From assembly GCF_000157995.1 (NCBI RefSeq), contig NZ_GG657562.1, positions 93,290 through 125,292 of the forward strand: DNA of 32,003 nucleotides, in the 5' to 3' direction. The number at the start of each line of letters is the position of its first letter. The stretch's first letter is position 1. Positions 9,301 to 16,146 of the stretch are shown here, in pieces. The position numbers and the translations under genes are program-made. This stretch comes from Holdemania filiformis DSM 12042. GTDB lineage: Bacteria > Bacillota_I > Bacilli_A > Erysipelotrichales > Erysipelotrichaceae. Under the pieces are notes generated by a model. It was not told the origin of the DNA, did not search any database, and saw nothing but the letters and a program-made list of their open reading frames with translations.

Positions 9301-9309
9301 TGCTATAAT
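9301..9309 (+). promoter_or_regulatory. Extended -10 promoter of the SagB-like gene
   Basis: TGCTATAAT combines a consensus -10 (9304-9309) with an upstream TG, which can compensate for the weak -35 region. The ribosome binding site AGGGAGG follows, 6-7 bases before the ATG at 9332. Confidence 0.6.
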
Positions 9310-9331
9310 AAAGAAAAGGGAGGGTCTTAAA

Positions 9332-10159
9332 ATGATGGATGAAAAGCGTATACAGACACTTATTCGGGAAGGCCGGCAGTTTTTGCATTGTCAGAGTCTA
9401 GCGGATCAGGATGATTTTGTGTCTGATCAGCAGCTAAAGAAACCGCAGCCACCGCTCGTGAAGGTTGCGATGAGCGAACAGAGAATAATGCTGCCGCGGA
9501 ATTTTGAAGATTTGGATATTGATGGGGATTTTACTGAGATTTTATCAAGACGGCATAGTTCTCGTGTTTTTACCCAGCAGCCGATTAGTTTACTTCAGTT
9601 ATCGTATTTATTATGGGCAAGTCAAGGGGTGAAAGAGATTCGTGGAAAGCGATACGCAACATTGCGAACTGTGCCATCCGGTGGTGCTCGTCATGGATTT
9701 GAAACGTATTTGATTGTGCGGATGTGCGAGGGATTGGATTGTGGAGTTTATCATTATTTACCAATGGAGCATACGCTTGAATTTTTACATAGAATAGATG
9801 ATGAAGAGCAGATGATTTCGGATTCACTGTGCGGACAGCGCTGGGCGAGCAAAGCGAGTGTTGTTTTCTATTGGTCGCTGGTAGCCTATCGTTGCGAGTG
9901 GCGATATGGGATTCGGGCGCATCGAGTGGCATTGATCGACGTGGGACATGTTGGACAGAATTTATATCTGGGCTGCGCTGCGCTAAATTTAGGGGTTTGC
10001 GGGATTGCGGCGTTTGATGATAAAGTTTGCAGTGACATTTTTGGATTGGATAAAGATGAGGAATTTATTATTTATACTGCACCCGTAGGAACGATTAGTT
10101 CTGCGGATATTGAGAAAGAAAGTGGTTTCTATCGATTTGTGGAAGAAGAAGGTCTTTAA
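9332..10159 (+). CDS. SagB/ThcOx-family nitroreductase-like flavin dehydrogenase
   Basis: The 275-residue protein shows the SagB-type pattern: SRRHSSRVF near the start of the domain, LLQLSYLLWASQGV, a TVPSGGARHGFETYLIV segment, CGVYHYLP, and a C-terminal HVGQNLYLGCAALNLGVCGIAAF typical of FMN-binding nitroreductases. SagB-type proteins oxidise azolines in thiazole/oxazole-modified peptide pathways, but single-domain homologues also occur alone as generic FMN oxidoreductases. No cyclodehydratase or precursor peptide is visible here, so a stand-alone redox role is more likely. ATG 9332 is chosen over the upstream in-frame ATG 9293 because AGGGAGG lies just before it. Its stop codon TAA is followed directly by the inverted repeat of the array 2 leader. 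Confidence 0.85.
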   Translation: MMDEKRIQTLIREGRQFLHCQSLADQDDFVSDQQLKKPQPPLVKVAMSEQRIMLPRNFEDLDIDGDFTEILSRRHSSRVFTQQPISLLQLSYLLWASQGVKEIRGKRYATLRTVPSGGARHGFETYLIVRMCEGLDCGVYHYLPMEHTLEFLHRIDDEEQMISDSLCGQRWASKASVVFYWSLVAYRCEWRYGIRAHRVALIDVGHVGQNLYLGCAALNLGVCGIAAFDDKVCSDIFGLDKDEEFIIYTAPVGTISSADIEKESGFYRFVEEEGL

Positions 10160-10307
10160 GTGCGAACGTGAAGTGAACATAAAAATTCTGGGAGGTTCGC
10201 ACCGGGAAAATGTGAAAATTAAAGAAAATATTGCAAGTGTACCCAAGATTGTTTATCATAGAATTGAAATAGGAAACAAATAGAAGTCATTAAGTTTCTT
10301 ATTTGCG
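10160..10307 (+). promoter_or_regulatory. Leader of CRISPR array 2 with promoter and inverted-repeat element
   Basis: GTGCGAAC (10160-10167) and GTTCGCAC (10195-10202) form an inverted repeat with the same internal sequence GTGAAGTGAACATAAAA as in the array 1 leader. A promoter follows: TTGCAA at 10231-10236, 17-bp spacing, TATCAT at 10254-10259. GTTTCTTATTTGC lies just before the first repeat. Exactly 104 bp separate the inverted repeat from the first CRISPR repeat, as in array 1. Confidence 0.75.
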
Positions 10308-11213
10308 GTCGCATTGCTCACGCGGTGCGTGGATTGAAATCTAGATTGTTTTTATCGTTGCGACTATACATGCGTCGCATTGCTCACGCGGTGCGTGGAT
10401 TGAAATCTTCGTGCAGTAGGCAAACCGCATACATAGTACCGTCGCATTGCTCACGCGGTGCGTGGATTGAAATTTTCGCCACCTTGCTATCTAAATCAAG
10501 ATTAACAGTCGCATTGCTCACGCGGTGCGTGGATTGAAATTTTAACGATGGCGCCGACCGCGATAGCCACTACGTCGCATTGCTCACGCGGTGCGTGGAT
10601 TGAAATTGACCCTTGATGGTGGAAACCCTCAACGTGTCTGTCGCATTGCTCACGCGGTGCGTGGATTGAAATCATAGCCGCTCAAACTGATAGTCATCCA
10701 CAAAGCAAGTCGCATTGCTCACGCGGTGCGTGGATTGAAATGCGTCTTTGCTCTGCAATCGGCGCATGATGTCCGTCGCATTGCTCACGCGGTGCGTGGA
10801 TTGAAATTCCTGCAGATCAATCTGCACTTGCCCGGGCTTTGGTCGCATTGCTCACGCGGTGCGTGGATTGAAATTTTAAACTCTCGTGCAATCAATGAAC
10901 CTGAAGAGTCGCATTGCTCACGCGGTGCGTGGATTGAAATCATCACATACAATCTTAGACGGATAGGCGCAGACGTCGCATTGCTCACGCGGTGCGTGGA
11001 TTGAAATGCAAATGGATGAAAAGGAGAACTAATTATCATGAAGTCGCATTGCTCACGCGGTGCGTGGATTGAAATGATCACTCTGTTTATGTCTCTGTAC
11101 AATCCTGTTCCGTCGCATTGCTCACGCGGTGCGTGGATTGAAATAGCGGATCATTAGCGCTGAGGGTGGCGAGAAGTCCGGTCGCATCGCTCACGCGGTG
11201 CGTGGATTGAAAT
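10308..11213 (+). CRISPR. CRISPR array 2, type I-C, 14 repeats
   Basis: Fourteen 33-bp repeats start at 10308, 10374, 10441, 10508, 10574, 10640, 10709, 10775, 10842, 10908, 10975, 11043, 11112 and 11181. The 13 spacers are 33-36 bp. Thirteen repeats have T at repeat position 8 (GTCGCATT), while the last one, at 11181, has C (GTCGCATC) like array 1. A likely degenerate remnant, GTCGAATCAC, begins at 11248 after a further 34-bp spacer-sized gap. The leader is on the left, so transcription is rightward. The array is longer than array 1 and shares no spacer with it by eye. Confidence 0.98.
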
Positions 11214-11266
11214 ATCTGCACGTTAACAACCCAACGGAGATATGTACGTCGAATCACACAAATGAT

Positions 11267-11643
11267 CCCCCTCTCTTAATACAGGCTGCGTATGAATTAA
11301 AACTTCTTCAATTTATGCGAATTAACTAGGCCGAAAAAAATCTCGCTTAAGAATAAGTGAGATTCACTCCAACACAGAAAAGTTTTATTAGAAAACTCTT
11401 ATCAAACATTGTATCGGTTATCATTAAGTTGCTCCGCGGATCTGCTTTACAAAAAAATAAAACAATACCTTGAGCAAATGAGTTCAACTAGGTAAACTTA
11501 AAAAATTAAAACTCTAACGACCACGAAACCAACACGATTACCTCTATTCATCCCGTTGTTCGTAAAAACTCAAAACATTGACCAAAATCAAGAAAATAAA
11601 AAAAATCGTACACTTTTCGTACATTTTGAAAACGAAGGTATCA
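11267..11643. other. AT-rich intergenic stretch without a recognisable gene
   Basis: No plausible coding frame is seen between the end of array 2 and the IS200 element. The stretch contains a minus-strand terminator-like hairpin (listed separately) and a short palindromic AAGTTTTATTAGAAAACT near 11380. It may be decayed sequence or hold a small RNA. Confidence 0.5.
11333..11362 (-). terminator. Terminator-like hairpin with no gene upstream
   Basis: On the minus strand an imperfect stem built from CTCACTT and AAGCGAG, with a short AT-rich loop, is followed by ATTTTTTT. No minus-strand gene is visible between it and the IS element, so it may end an unannotated small RNA or transcription leaving the IS. 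Confidence 0.4.
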
Positions 11644-11782
11644 AAACCACCCGTAAAACGGGTGGTTTGCTTTGAGCCTATAAGGCTCTGTTCCTGGCCT
11701 GCGCCTCAAGGCGCTGGCTTTCACTTTGTTCAAGCCCCTATTGCATTTTGTCTCTTTTGCTGCCCCTAAAGGAGCGTTCGGA

Positions 11783-12247
11783 TTACTTGCCCTGACCCTT
11801 AAAAGGGTCTTCGTATTCCTTTACACTCAATTTATCCAACACTTTATCTCTTTCTTCTTGTTCTCTTATGTATTTTGCGATTGTCGCTTCATTCAACCCC
11901 ACTGTACTTACATAGTATCCTTCTGCCCAAAAGTGTCGATTCCCAAACTTGTATTTCAAATTTGCATGCTGATCAAACATCATCAGCGCTGATTTCCCTT
12001 TCAAATACCCCATGAATGAGGATACACTGTATTTTGGCGGAATAGCTAACAGCAAATGCACATGATCCGGCATCATATGCCCCTCTATGATTTCTACCCC
12101 TTTGTATTTACACAGTGCTTTGATGATATCGATCAAATCTTTTCGATATTGATTATAGATCACTTTTCTTCTATACTTAGGGATGAACACAATGTGGTAT
12201 TTACACATCCATGCTGTGTGGGCTAATGAATTGTATTTTTTAGCCAT
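11783..12247 (-). CDS. tnpA: IS200-family Y1 HUH transposase TnpA
   Basis: The 154-residue product begins MAKKYNSLAHT and contains CKYHIVFIPKYRRK, the HUH metal-binding motif in MMPDHVHLLL, and a C-terminal helix TIAKYIREQEERD carrying the expected nucleophilic tyrosine. TnpA cuts and rejoins single-stranded element ends through a 5'-phosphotyrosine intermediate. The length is standard for IS200. ATG 12247 is chosen over the in-frame GTG 12256, because AGGAAAGG lies 9 bases upstream of it and the family begins MAKKY. The gene appears intact. Confidence 0.95.
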   Translation of the reverse strand: MAKKYNSLAHTAWMCKYHIVFIPKYRRKVIYNQYRKDLIDIIKALCKYKGVEIIEGHMMPDHVHLLLAIPPKYSVSSFMGYLKGKSALMMFDQHANLKYKFGNRHFWAEGYYVSTVGLNEATIAKYIREQEERDKVLDKLSVKEYEDPFKGQGK

Positions 12248-12250
12248 TTG

Positions 12251-12310
12251 AATCACCTTTCCTTTCTTAATAGTAGCTTGAACAACTCTATTTTATTCGG
12301 AAAGGTGATT
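12251..12310 (-). promoter_or_regulatory. Stem that sequesters the tnpA ribosome binding site
   Basis: AATCACCTTTCC (12251-12262) and GGAAAGGTGATT (12299-12310) are perfect 12-bp complements. In the tnpA mRNA the 3' arm contains the Shine-Dalgarno, so the folded leader would block translation. Occlusion of the tnpA ribosome binding site by a leader stem is known for IS200 and keeps transposition low. Confidence 0.75.
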
Positions 12311-12430
12311 CCACTGTATAACTTTTTTTGCCCACCCGCATAGCGGGTGGTTTTTTGTTTCGCTGGCTTCGCCTGCTCAACCGACTTAAGTCTTCCCGAA
12401 ATCCACCTTCTGTGGATTTCTCCGTATCAT

Positions 12431-12457
12431 CAAAAAAAGCCCTTAATTAAGGGCTTA
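12431..12457 (-). terminator. Terminator of the tRNA-Thr transcript
   Basis: AAGCCCTTAATTAAGGGCTT is a perfect palindrome, followed on the minus strand by a run of T. It begins about 10 bp after the tRNA 3' end. Confidence 0.85.
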
Positions 12458-12466
12458 ATTGTTAAC

Positions 12467-12540
12467 TGGTGCCGATACCCAGAATTGAACTGGGAACTGA
12501 GCATTACCATTGCTCCGTTTTACCATTGAACTATATCGGC
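12467..12540 (-). tRNA. tRNA-Thr (anticodon GGT)
   Basis: The 74-nt minus-strand gene folds into a cloverleaf. Its acceptor stem is GCCGATA/TATCGGC and its anticodon stem GAGCA/TGCTC encloses the loop ATGGTAA, with anticodon GGT at loop positions 3-5. The T stem is CCCAG/CTGGG with loop TTCAATT, and CCA is encoded. The anticodon reads threonine codons ACC and ACU. The D stem is short and the variable loop has 4 nt. Confidence 0.92.
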
Positions 12541-12551
12541 AGGCATTTAAT

Positions 12552-12580
12552 ATAATATCAGTTACTTATAAAAAATGCAA
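12552..12580 (-). promoter_or_regulatory. tRNA-Thr promoter
   Basis: On the minus strand TTGCAT (12575-12580) and TATTAT (12552-12557) are separated by 17 bp and lie 11 bp before the tRNA 5' end, as expected for a tRNA promoter. Confidence 0.7.
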
Positions 12581-12590
12581 CAGTCTTTTT

Positions 12591-13154
12591 TTAGAAATCA
12601 AACTTTTTCAAAGCCCGCAGGACGCGCGCAACCGGGAATCCCATAATCGAATAAAAATCACCAGTAATTTTCTTCGCCAGAAAAAATCCCTCACCCTGGA
12701 TTCCATACGCTCCCGCTTTATCCAACGGCTCGCCCGTTGCTACATAAGCGTCAATCTCCTCCGCTGTTAAAGGATAAAATTCCACATCACTCACATCACA
12801 GAAGCAAATCCTCTGATCAGCGGAAAACAGACATACGCCGGTCATGACCTGGTGCGTTTTCCCCGATAGCCGAGAAAGCATCGCTTTCGCTTCTTCCACA
12901 TCTTTAGGTTTCCCTAAAATCTGCCTCTCCAACACCACGATCGTATCCGCACCGATCACTACCGCTTCCGGATGCCTTTCAAACACAGTGTGCGCTTTCC
13001 GCCACGCCAACTCCTCCATCGCCGCTTCCAGCGGAATATCCGGATTCAAAGCTTCATCAATATCCGCGACCTCGATGCGAAACGGAACATGGCAGCGTTC
13101 CAAAAGCTCACGCCGGCGCGGTGACTGGCTCGCAAGGATTAATTCACGCTTCAT
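12591..13154 (-). CDS. maf: Maf-type nucleotide pyrophosphatase
   Basis: The 187-residue length is normal for the family. The N-terminal ILASQSPRRRELL, the central VIGADTIVVLE and GKPKDVEEAKAMLSRLSGKTHQV, and the C-terminal DKAGAYGIQG and GFPV are the Maf/YhdE signature. Maf proteins hydrolyse non-canonical or selected nucleoside triphosphates to monophosphates and are linked to septum formation arrest in Bacillus. The ATG overlaps the coaX stop (ATGA), indicating translational coupling; it is the last gene of the panT-coaBC-coaX-maf operon. Which NTP is used (dTTP/UTP type or other) cannot be decided by eye. Confidence 0.95.
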   Translation of the reverse strand: MKRELILASQSPRRRELLERCHVPFRIEVADIDEALNPDIPLEAAMEELAWRKAHTVFERHPEAVVIGADTIVVLERQILGKPKDVEEAKAMLSRLSGKTHQVMTGVCLFSADQRICFCDVSDVEFYPLTAEEIDAYVATGEPLDKAGAYGIQGEGFFLAKKITGDFYSIMGFPVARVLRALKKFDF

Positions 13155-13933
13155 TCGCGATTTCCTTTCTGATTTTTATCATAAATAATCTTCATTCCCT
13201 TAAACGCCAAATCCGGATCATATTCATCAATGCAATCCGTTTCGTTTACCAAAATGCGGCCTAATCCTCCCGTAGCAATTACTTTCAGCAGCGGCTGATT
13301 CAGCTCTTCTTTAATCCGACGCACAAGATATTCCACCTGACCAATATAACCATAGACCAACCCCGACTGCATTCCGGAAACCGTATTCTTTGACAACACA
13401 CGTTCCGGCTTGATGATCTCAATTTCCGGCAATTTTGCCGTCATCGACCACAAAGCCTGCGCAGCGATCTCAATTCCAGGTGAAATCACAGTATATTCAA
13501 ACACCCCTTTGGCAGAAATGTAATCATAAGTCGTGGCCGTTCCGAAATCAATGACCAAACACGCCTGATGATATAAATGATAAGCAGCCGCAACGTTCAC
13601 AATCCTGTCGGCCCCCACCTCTTTCGGATTTTCAGAATTCACAGAGATTCCCGTCTTCACTCCCGGGCCGATAATCAGCGGCGTACAATGGAAATATTTA
13701 ATCACCGCATTTTCCAAGGAATGCATGATTTTCGGAACGACGCTGGAAATCACGACGTCGTGAATCAGAGAACTGTCAATCAACCGGGTCGACAACATCG
13801 TCCACAATACCATTCCCAATTCATCCGAAGTCCGCGGCGTTTTCGTCGTCATCCGAAATGTCGCTTTTAAATCGTCATGATCAAACACGCCGACTGTAAT
13901 GTTGGTATTTCCAACATCCAAAGTCATCAACAT
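13151..13933 (-). CDS. coaX: Type III pantothenate kinase CoaX
   Basis: CoaX phosphorylates pantothenate in the first step of coenzyme A synthesis; type III enzymes are feedback-insensitive and need a monovalent cation. The 260-residue protein shows the ASKHA-fold motifs: LDVGNTNITVGVF at the N-terminus, GADRIVNVAAAYHLY, VIDFGTATTYD and VIATGGLG. It lies 3 bp downstream of coaBC and overlaps maf by 4 bp, so uptake (panT), kinase (coaX) and decarboxylase/ligase (coaBC) form one unit. All motifs look intact. Confidence 0.95.
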   Translation of the reverse strand: MLMTLDVGNTNITVGVFDHDDLKATFRMTTKTPRTSDELGMVLWTMLSTRLIDSSLIHDVVISSVVPKIMHSLENAVIKYFHCTPLIIGPGVKTGISVNSENPKEVGADRIVNVAAAYHLYHQACLVIDFGTATTYDYISAKGVFEYTVISPGIEIAAQALWSMTAKLPEIEIIKPERVLSKNTVSGMQSGLVYGYIGQVEYLVRRIKEELNQPLLKVIATGGLGRILVNETDCIDEYDPDLAFKGMKIIYDKNQKGNRE

Positions 13934-13936
13934 AGG

Positions 13937-15139
13937 CTATTTCTCCCTTTTCTCTTTCAAAATTGCCAGACAACGCTCCAGCAGCTCATAGGCCAGATCT
14001 TCCTTGCGCATGAGCGGCAGCGTTTCTTCACCCGAGGCCGTGATCACTGTGACCCGGTTTGTATCGATTCCAAAGCCAGCTCCACTTTCCCGTAAATCGT
14101 TCGCGACGATCAGATCGGCATGCTTGGATGCCAATTTTGTACGCGCCCGCGCCAACAGTTGCTCGGTTTCCATTGCGAATCCGCACAACACCTGATCATC
14201 CCGCTTTCTCTCGCCTACGGCTTTCAGGATATCCTGGGTCCGTTTTAAAGTCAGCTGGAATTCCCCATCTGTCTTTTTTATTTTTTCAGAAGCTGTTTCC
14301 ACCGGAGTATAATCCGCCACGGCCGCGGCCTTGATAATCAGATCTGATTCAGAAGCCCGGCTGAACACCGCTTCAGCCATTGACTGAGCGGAAGTCACCG
14401 GCTGGTCCTCCACCCCGCGCAAAGCAGGCAAAGCCGTCGGGCCATGAACTAACGTAACCTTCGCGCCCCAGTTTCGCGCAGCTTTGGCAATCGCATATCC
14501 CATTTTTCCACTGGAATGATTCGTCAGATACCGGACCGGATCCAAAGCCTCCCGGGTTGGACCGGCAGTGACCAGAACCTTCAATCCTGCCAGCGGCTTT
14601 TCCTTGATCAGAGCCTGCTCAATCTCATCCTCAATCACGGCCAATGGCGCCAGCCGCCCTTTGCCGACATCGCCGCACGCCAGCAAACCGCTGTCCGCTT
14701 CTACGATCCGCATTCCGTGAGCCTTCAATAACCGCAGGTTTTCCTGCGTCGCCGGATTTTCCAGCATCCCGGTATTCATCGCCGGGCAGATAATTTTCGT
14801 GCAGCTGCAGGCCAGAAAAGTCGTCGTCAGCATATCGTCCGCCAAACCATGAGCCAGCTTGGCGATCACATTCGCCGTCGCCGGGGCGATCACAAACACA
14901 TCCGCCTGTTTTGCCAAGGAAACATGCTGAACATGATATTCGAAATTCCGGTCAAATGTATCCACACTGACCCGATGACCGCTCAGCGTTTCAAAAGTCA
15001 GCGGACTGACGAATTCTGTCGCGTTGCGGGTCATGATCACATGAACATCCAGATCCATCTTTTTCAGATCACTCGTCAGCTGCGCCGCTTTGTATGCGGC
15101 AATCCCGCCGGTGACCCCTAAAATCACAGTTTTTTTCAT
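13937..15139 (-). CDS. coaBC: Bifunctional phosphopantothenoylcysteine decarboxylase / phosphopantothenate-cysteine ligase
   Basis: The 400-residue protein joins the flavin-dependent decarboxylase CoaC and the ligase CoaB. The CoaC part (about 1-180) has GVTGGIAAYKAAQL, the active-site His region VQHVSLAKQADVFVIAPATAN, PAMNTGM and ACGDVGKGRLA with the reactive Cys. The CoaB part (about 190-400) has VTAGPTREALDPVRYLTNHSSGKMG, AAVADYTP and EKIKK. It converts phosphopantothenate plus cysteine to phosphopantetheine. ATG 15139 is preferred over the frame opening at 15187, because AGGGAGGA lies just upstream and the family begins MKK-ILxGVTG. It lies 91 bp downstream of the transporter gene. Confidence 0.96.
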   Translation of the reverse strand: MKKTVILGVTGGIAAYKAAQLTSDLKKMDLDVHVIMTRNATEFVSPLTFETLSGHRVSVDTFDRNFEYHVQHVSLAKQADVFVIAPATANVIAKLAHGLADDMLTTTFLACSCTKIICPAMNTGMLENPATQENLRLLKAHGMRIVEADSGLLACGDVGKGRLAPLAVIEDEIEQALIKEKPLAGLKVLVTAGPTREALDPVRYLTNHSSGKMGYAIAKAARNWGAKVTLVHGPTALPALRGVEDQPVTSAQSMAEAVFSRASESDLIIKAAAVADYTPVETASEKIKKTDGEFQLTLKRTQDILKAVGERKRDDQVLCGFAMETEQLLARARTKLASKHADLIVANDLRESGAGFGIDTNRVTVITASGEETLPLMRKEDLAYELLERCLAILKEKREK

Positions 15140-15230
15140 CGGTTCCTCCCTGCCGTCAAAAACGGTCTTTTCTATATTCTCACTCACTCCGGCTTACGCA
15201 TCGCAAGAGCTATATCTGTAGTTTTTACAA

Positions 15231-15872
15231 TTATTCTCCGGCGGCTTTTTTGATCTTTCCTTTCGTTAGCGGCAGAAGGACCCGGCCGACCGCGAGAACA
15301 ATCACAGCGCCGATCGCCATTTCCAAAAGACCGTTCGTCATGACTACCCCCAGCAACAAGGCTGCCAAGCCTGACAACGCAACCCCTTTTACCGCGGCAT
15401 ACGCTGAGCCGAAGAAAACATAAATTCCCAGCATGACCAGAGCCGTATGCGTCAACGTACTGATCAGCGCTGCCAGGATTAGACTGACATTGATCTTCTT
15501 CGTCGTTTTCATCAGCAAAGTAAACAACACGCCGGCCAGCCAGCCTAACAAAACCCGCGGTCCGATCGCAATGATCAAACTCGCCAATCCGCCGTGAAAT
15601 TCGCCAACCGAATAAAACGGGGAAAAGACAAACGAGGTCACCGTTGGCGTCAGGGTGTTGATAATCACGCTGCTGATCCCGAAGATCAAACCGATTGCGC
15701 TCCCGGCGCCCGGCCCCATCAGAACGCCTGCCAGAATAACCGGAATATGGAGCGTTGTCGCCCGCACCGGACCGATCGGAATGTAACCTAACGGCGTCAG
15801 CATCAGCACAATTTCGATGCAGCCGAATAACGCCAGCAGCACCATGTTCTTCGTCTTCTGTTTCGAATTCAT
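15231..15872 (-). CDS. panT: ECF transporter S component, probable pantothenate (PanT-like)
   Basis: The 213-residue integral membrane protein has about six membrane segments and the S-component pattern (ALFGCIEIVLMLTPLGYIPIGPVRATTLHIPVILAGVLMGP, given here as position 10-50). It also has GLIFGISSVIINTLTPTV and SFVFSPF, which resemble PanT, the vitamin B5 binding subunit that works with the shared EcfA-A'-T module. The operon position in front of coaBC and coaX supports pantothenate as substrate. ATG 15872 is chosen because AGGAGG lies upstream and the residues from 15953 to 15873 are not family-like. The ECF energising module is not in the window. Confidence 0.78.
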   Translation of the reverse strand: MNSKQKTKNMVLLALFGCIEIVLMLTPLGYIPIGPVRATTLHIPVILAGVLMGPGAGSAIGLIFGISSVIINTLTPTVTSFVFSPFYSVGEFHGGLASLIIAIGPRVLLGWLAGVLFTLLMKTTKKINVSLILAALISTLTHTALVMLGIYVFFGSAYAAVKGVALSGLAALLLGVVMTNGLLEMAIGAVIVLAVGRVLLPLTKGKIKKAAGE

Positions 15873-16016
15873 ATTTTCTGTTTTCCTCCTGTCGCTCCCT
15901 ACACGGGATGCAACGTACTGAAATTCAAGAATCCCTGCCGGAATTGCGTCCATCAGATAGAAGTCCGTTACGATCTCCTTGCGATGTGAAAATCCGGATT
16001 GTGGGAATTCATATTT

Positions 16017-16044
16017 ATTATACTCAAGATCCCCTTCAATTCAA
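16017..16044 (-). promoter_or_regulatory. Promoter of the panT-coaBC-coaX-maf operon
   Basis: On the minus strand TTGAAT (16039-16044) and TATAAT (16017-16022) are 16 bp apart. Transcription would start near 16010, leaving a leader of about 135 nt before panT. I recognised no known riboswitch in that leader. Confidence 0.6.
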
Positions 16045-16092
16045 CCGTTTCACAACCGGAAGACGGCAAAATTCTACCAAAAATAGACAGCT

Positions 16093-16121
16093 TTGGTTTT
16101 GTTGAACAGCCGCCATACTAA
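16093..16121 (+). promoter_or_regulatory. Possible promoter of the pdaA-like gene
   Basis: TTGGTT (16093-16098) and TACTAA (16116-16121) are 17 bp apart and lie 25 bp before the start codon. The hexamers are only moderate matches. Confidence 0.4.
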
Positions 16122-16146
16122 CGGTACAGGAAATGAAGGTGAACGG

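Larger units (their letters stand above)
11644..12354 (-). mobile_element. IS200-type insertion sequence (tnpA only)
   Basis: A single tnpA on the minus strand is flanked by two related hairpins. At the left, AAACCACCCG/CGGGTGGTTT (11644-11653 and 11659-11668) is a perfect 10-bp stem. At the right, CCACCCGC/GCGGGTGG (12332-12339 and 12343-12350) forms an 8-bp stem. IS200/IS605 elements have such subterminal hairpins, recognised by TnpA as single strands, and no terminal inverted repeats or target duplications. There is no tnpB. The exact outer tips cannot be set by eye; further hairpin GAAATCCAC/GTGGATTTC at 12398-12420 may still belong to the element. Confidence 0.8.

Noticed and set aside
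10325-11102. Short open frames on both strands across array 2
   Set aside because: Same cause: the repeat translates as RIAHAVRGLK or ISIHAPREQCD in different frames.
11578-12529. Plus-strand short frames over the IS200 element
   Set aside because: They overlap tnpA or its hairpin ends on the opposite strand and have no protein-like features.
12844-15121. Several antisense open frames over maf, coaX and coaBC
   Set aside because: They are shadow frames of well-supported genes and lack ribosome binding sites and family motifs.
15873-16010. A known riboswitch in the panT leader
   Set aside because: The leader is long enough, but no conserved core of a known class could be identified.
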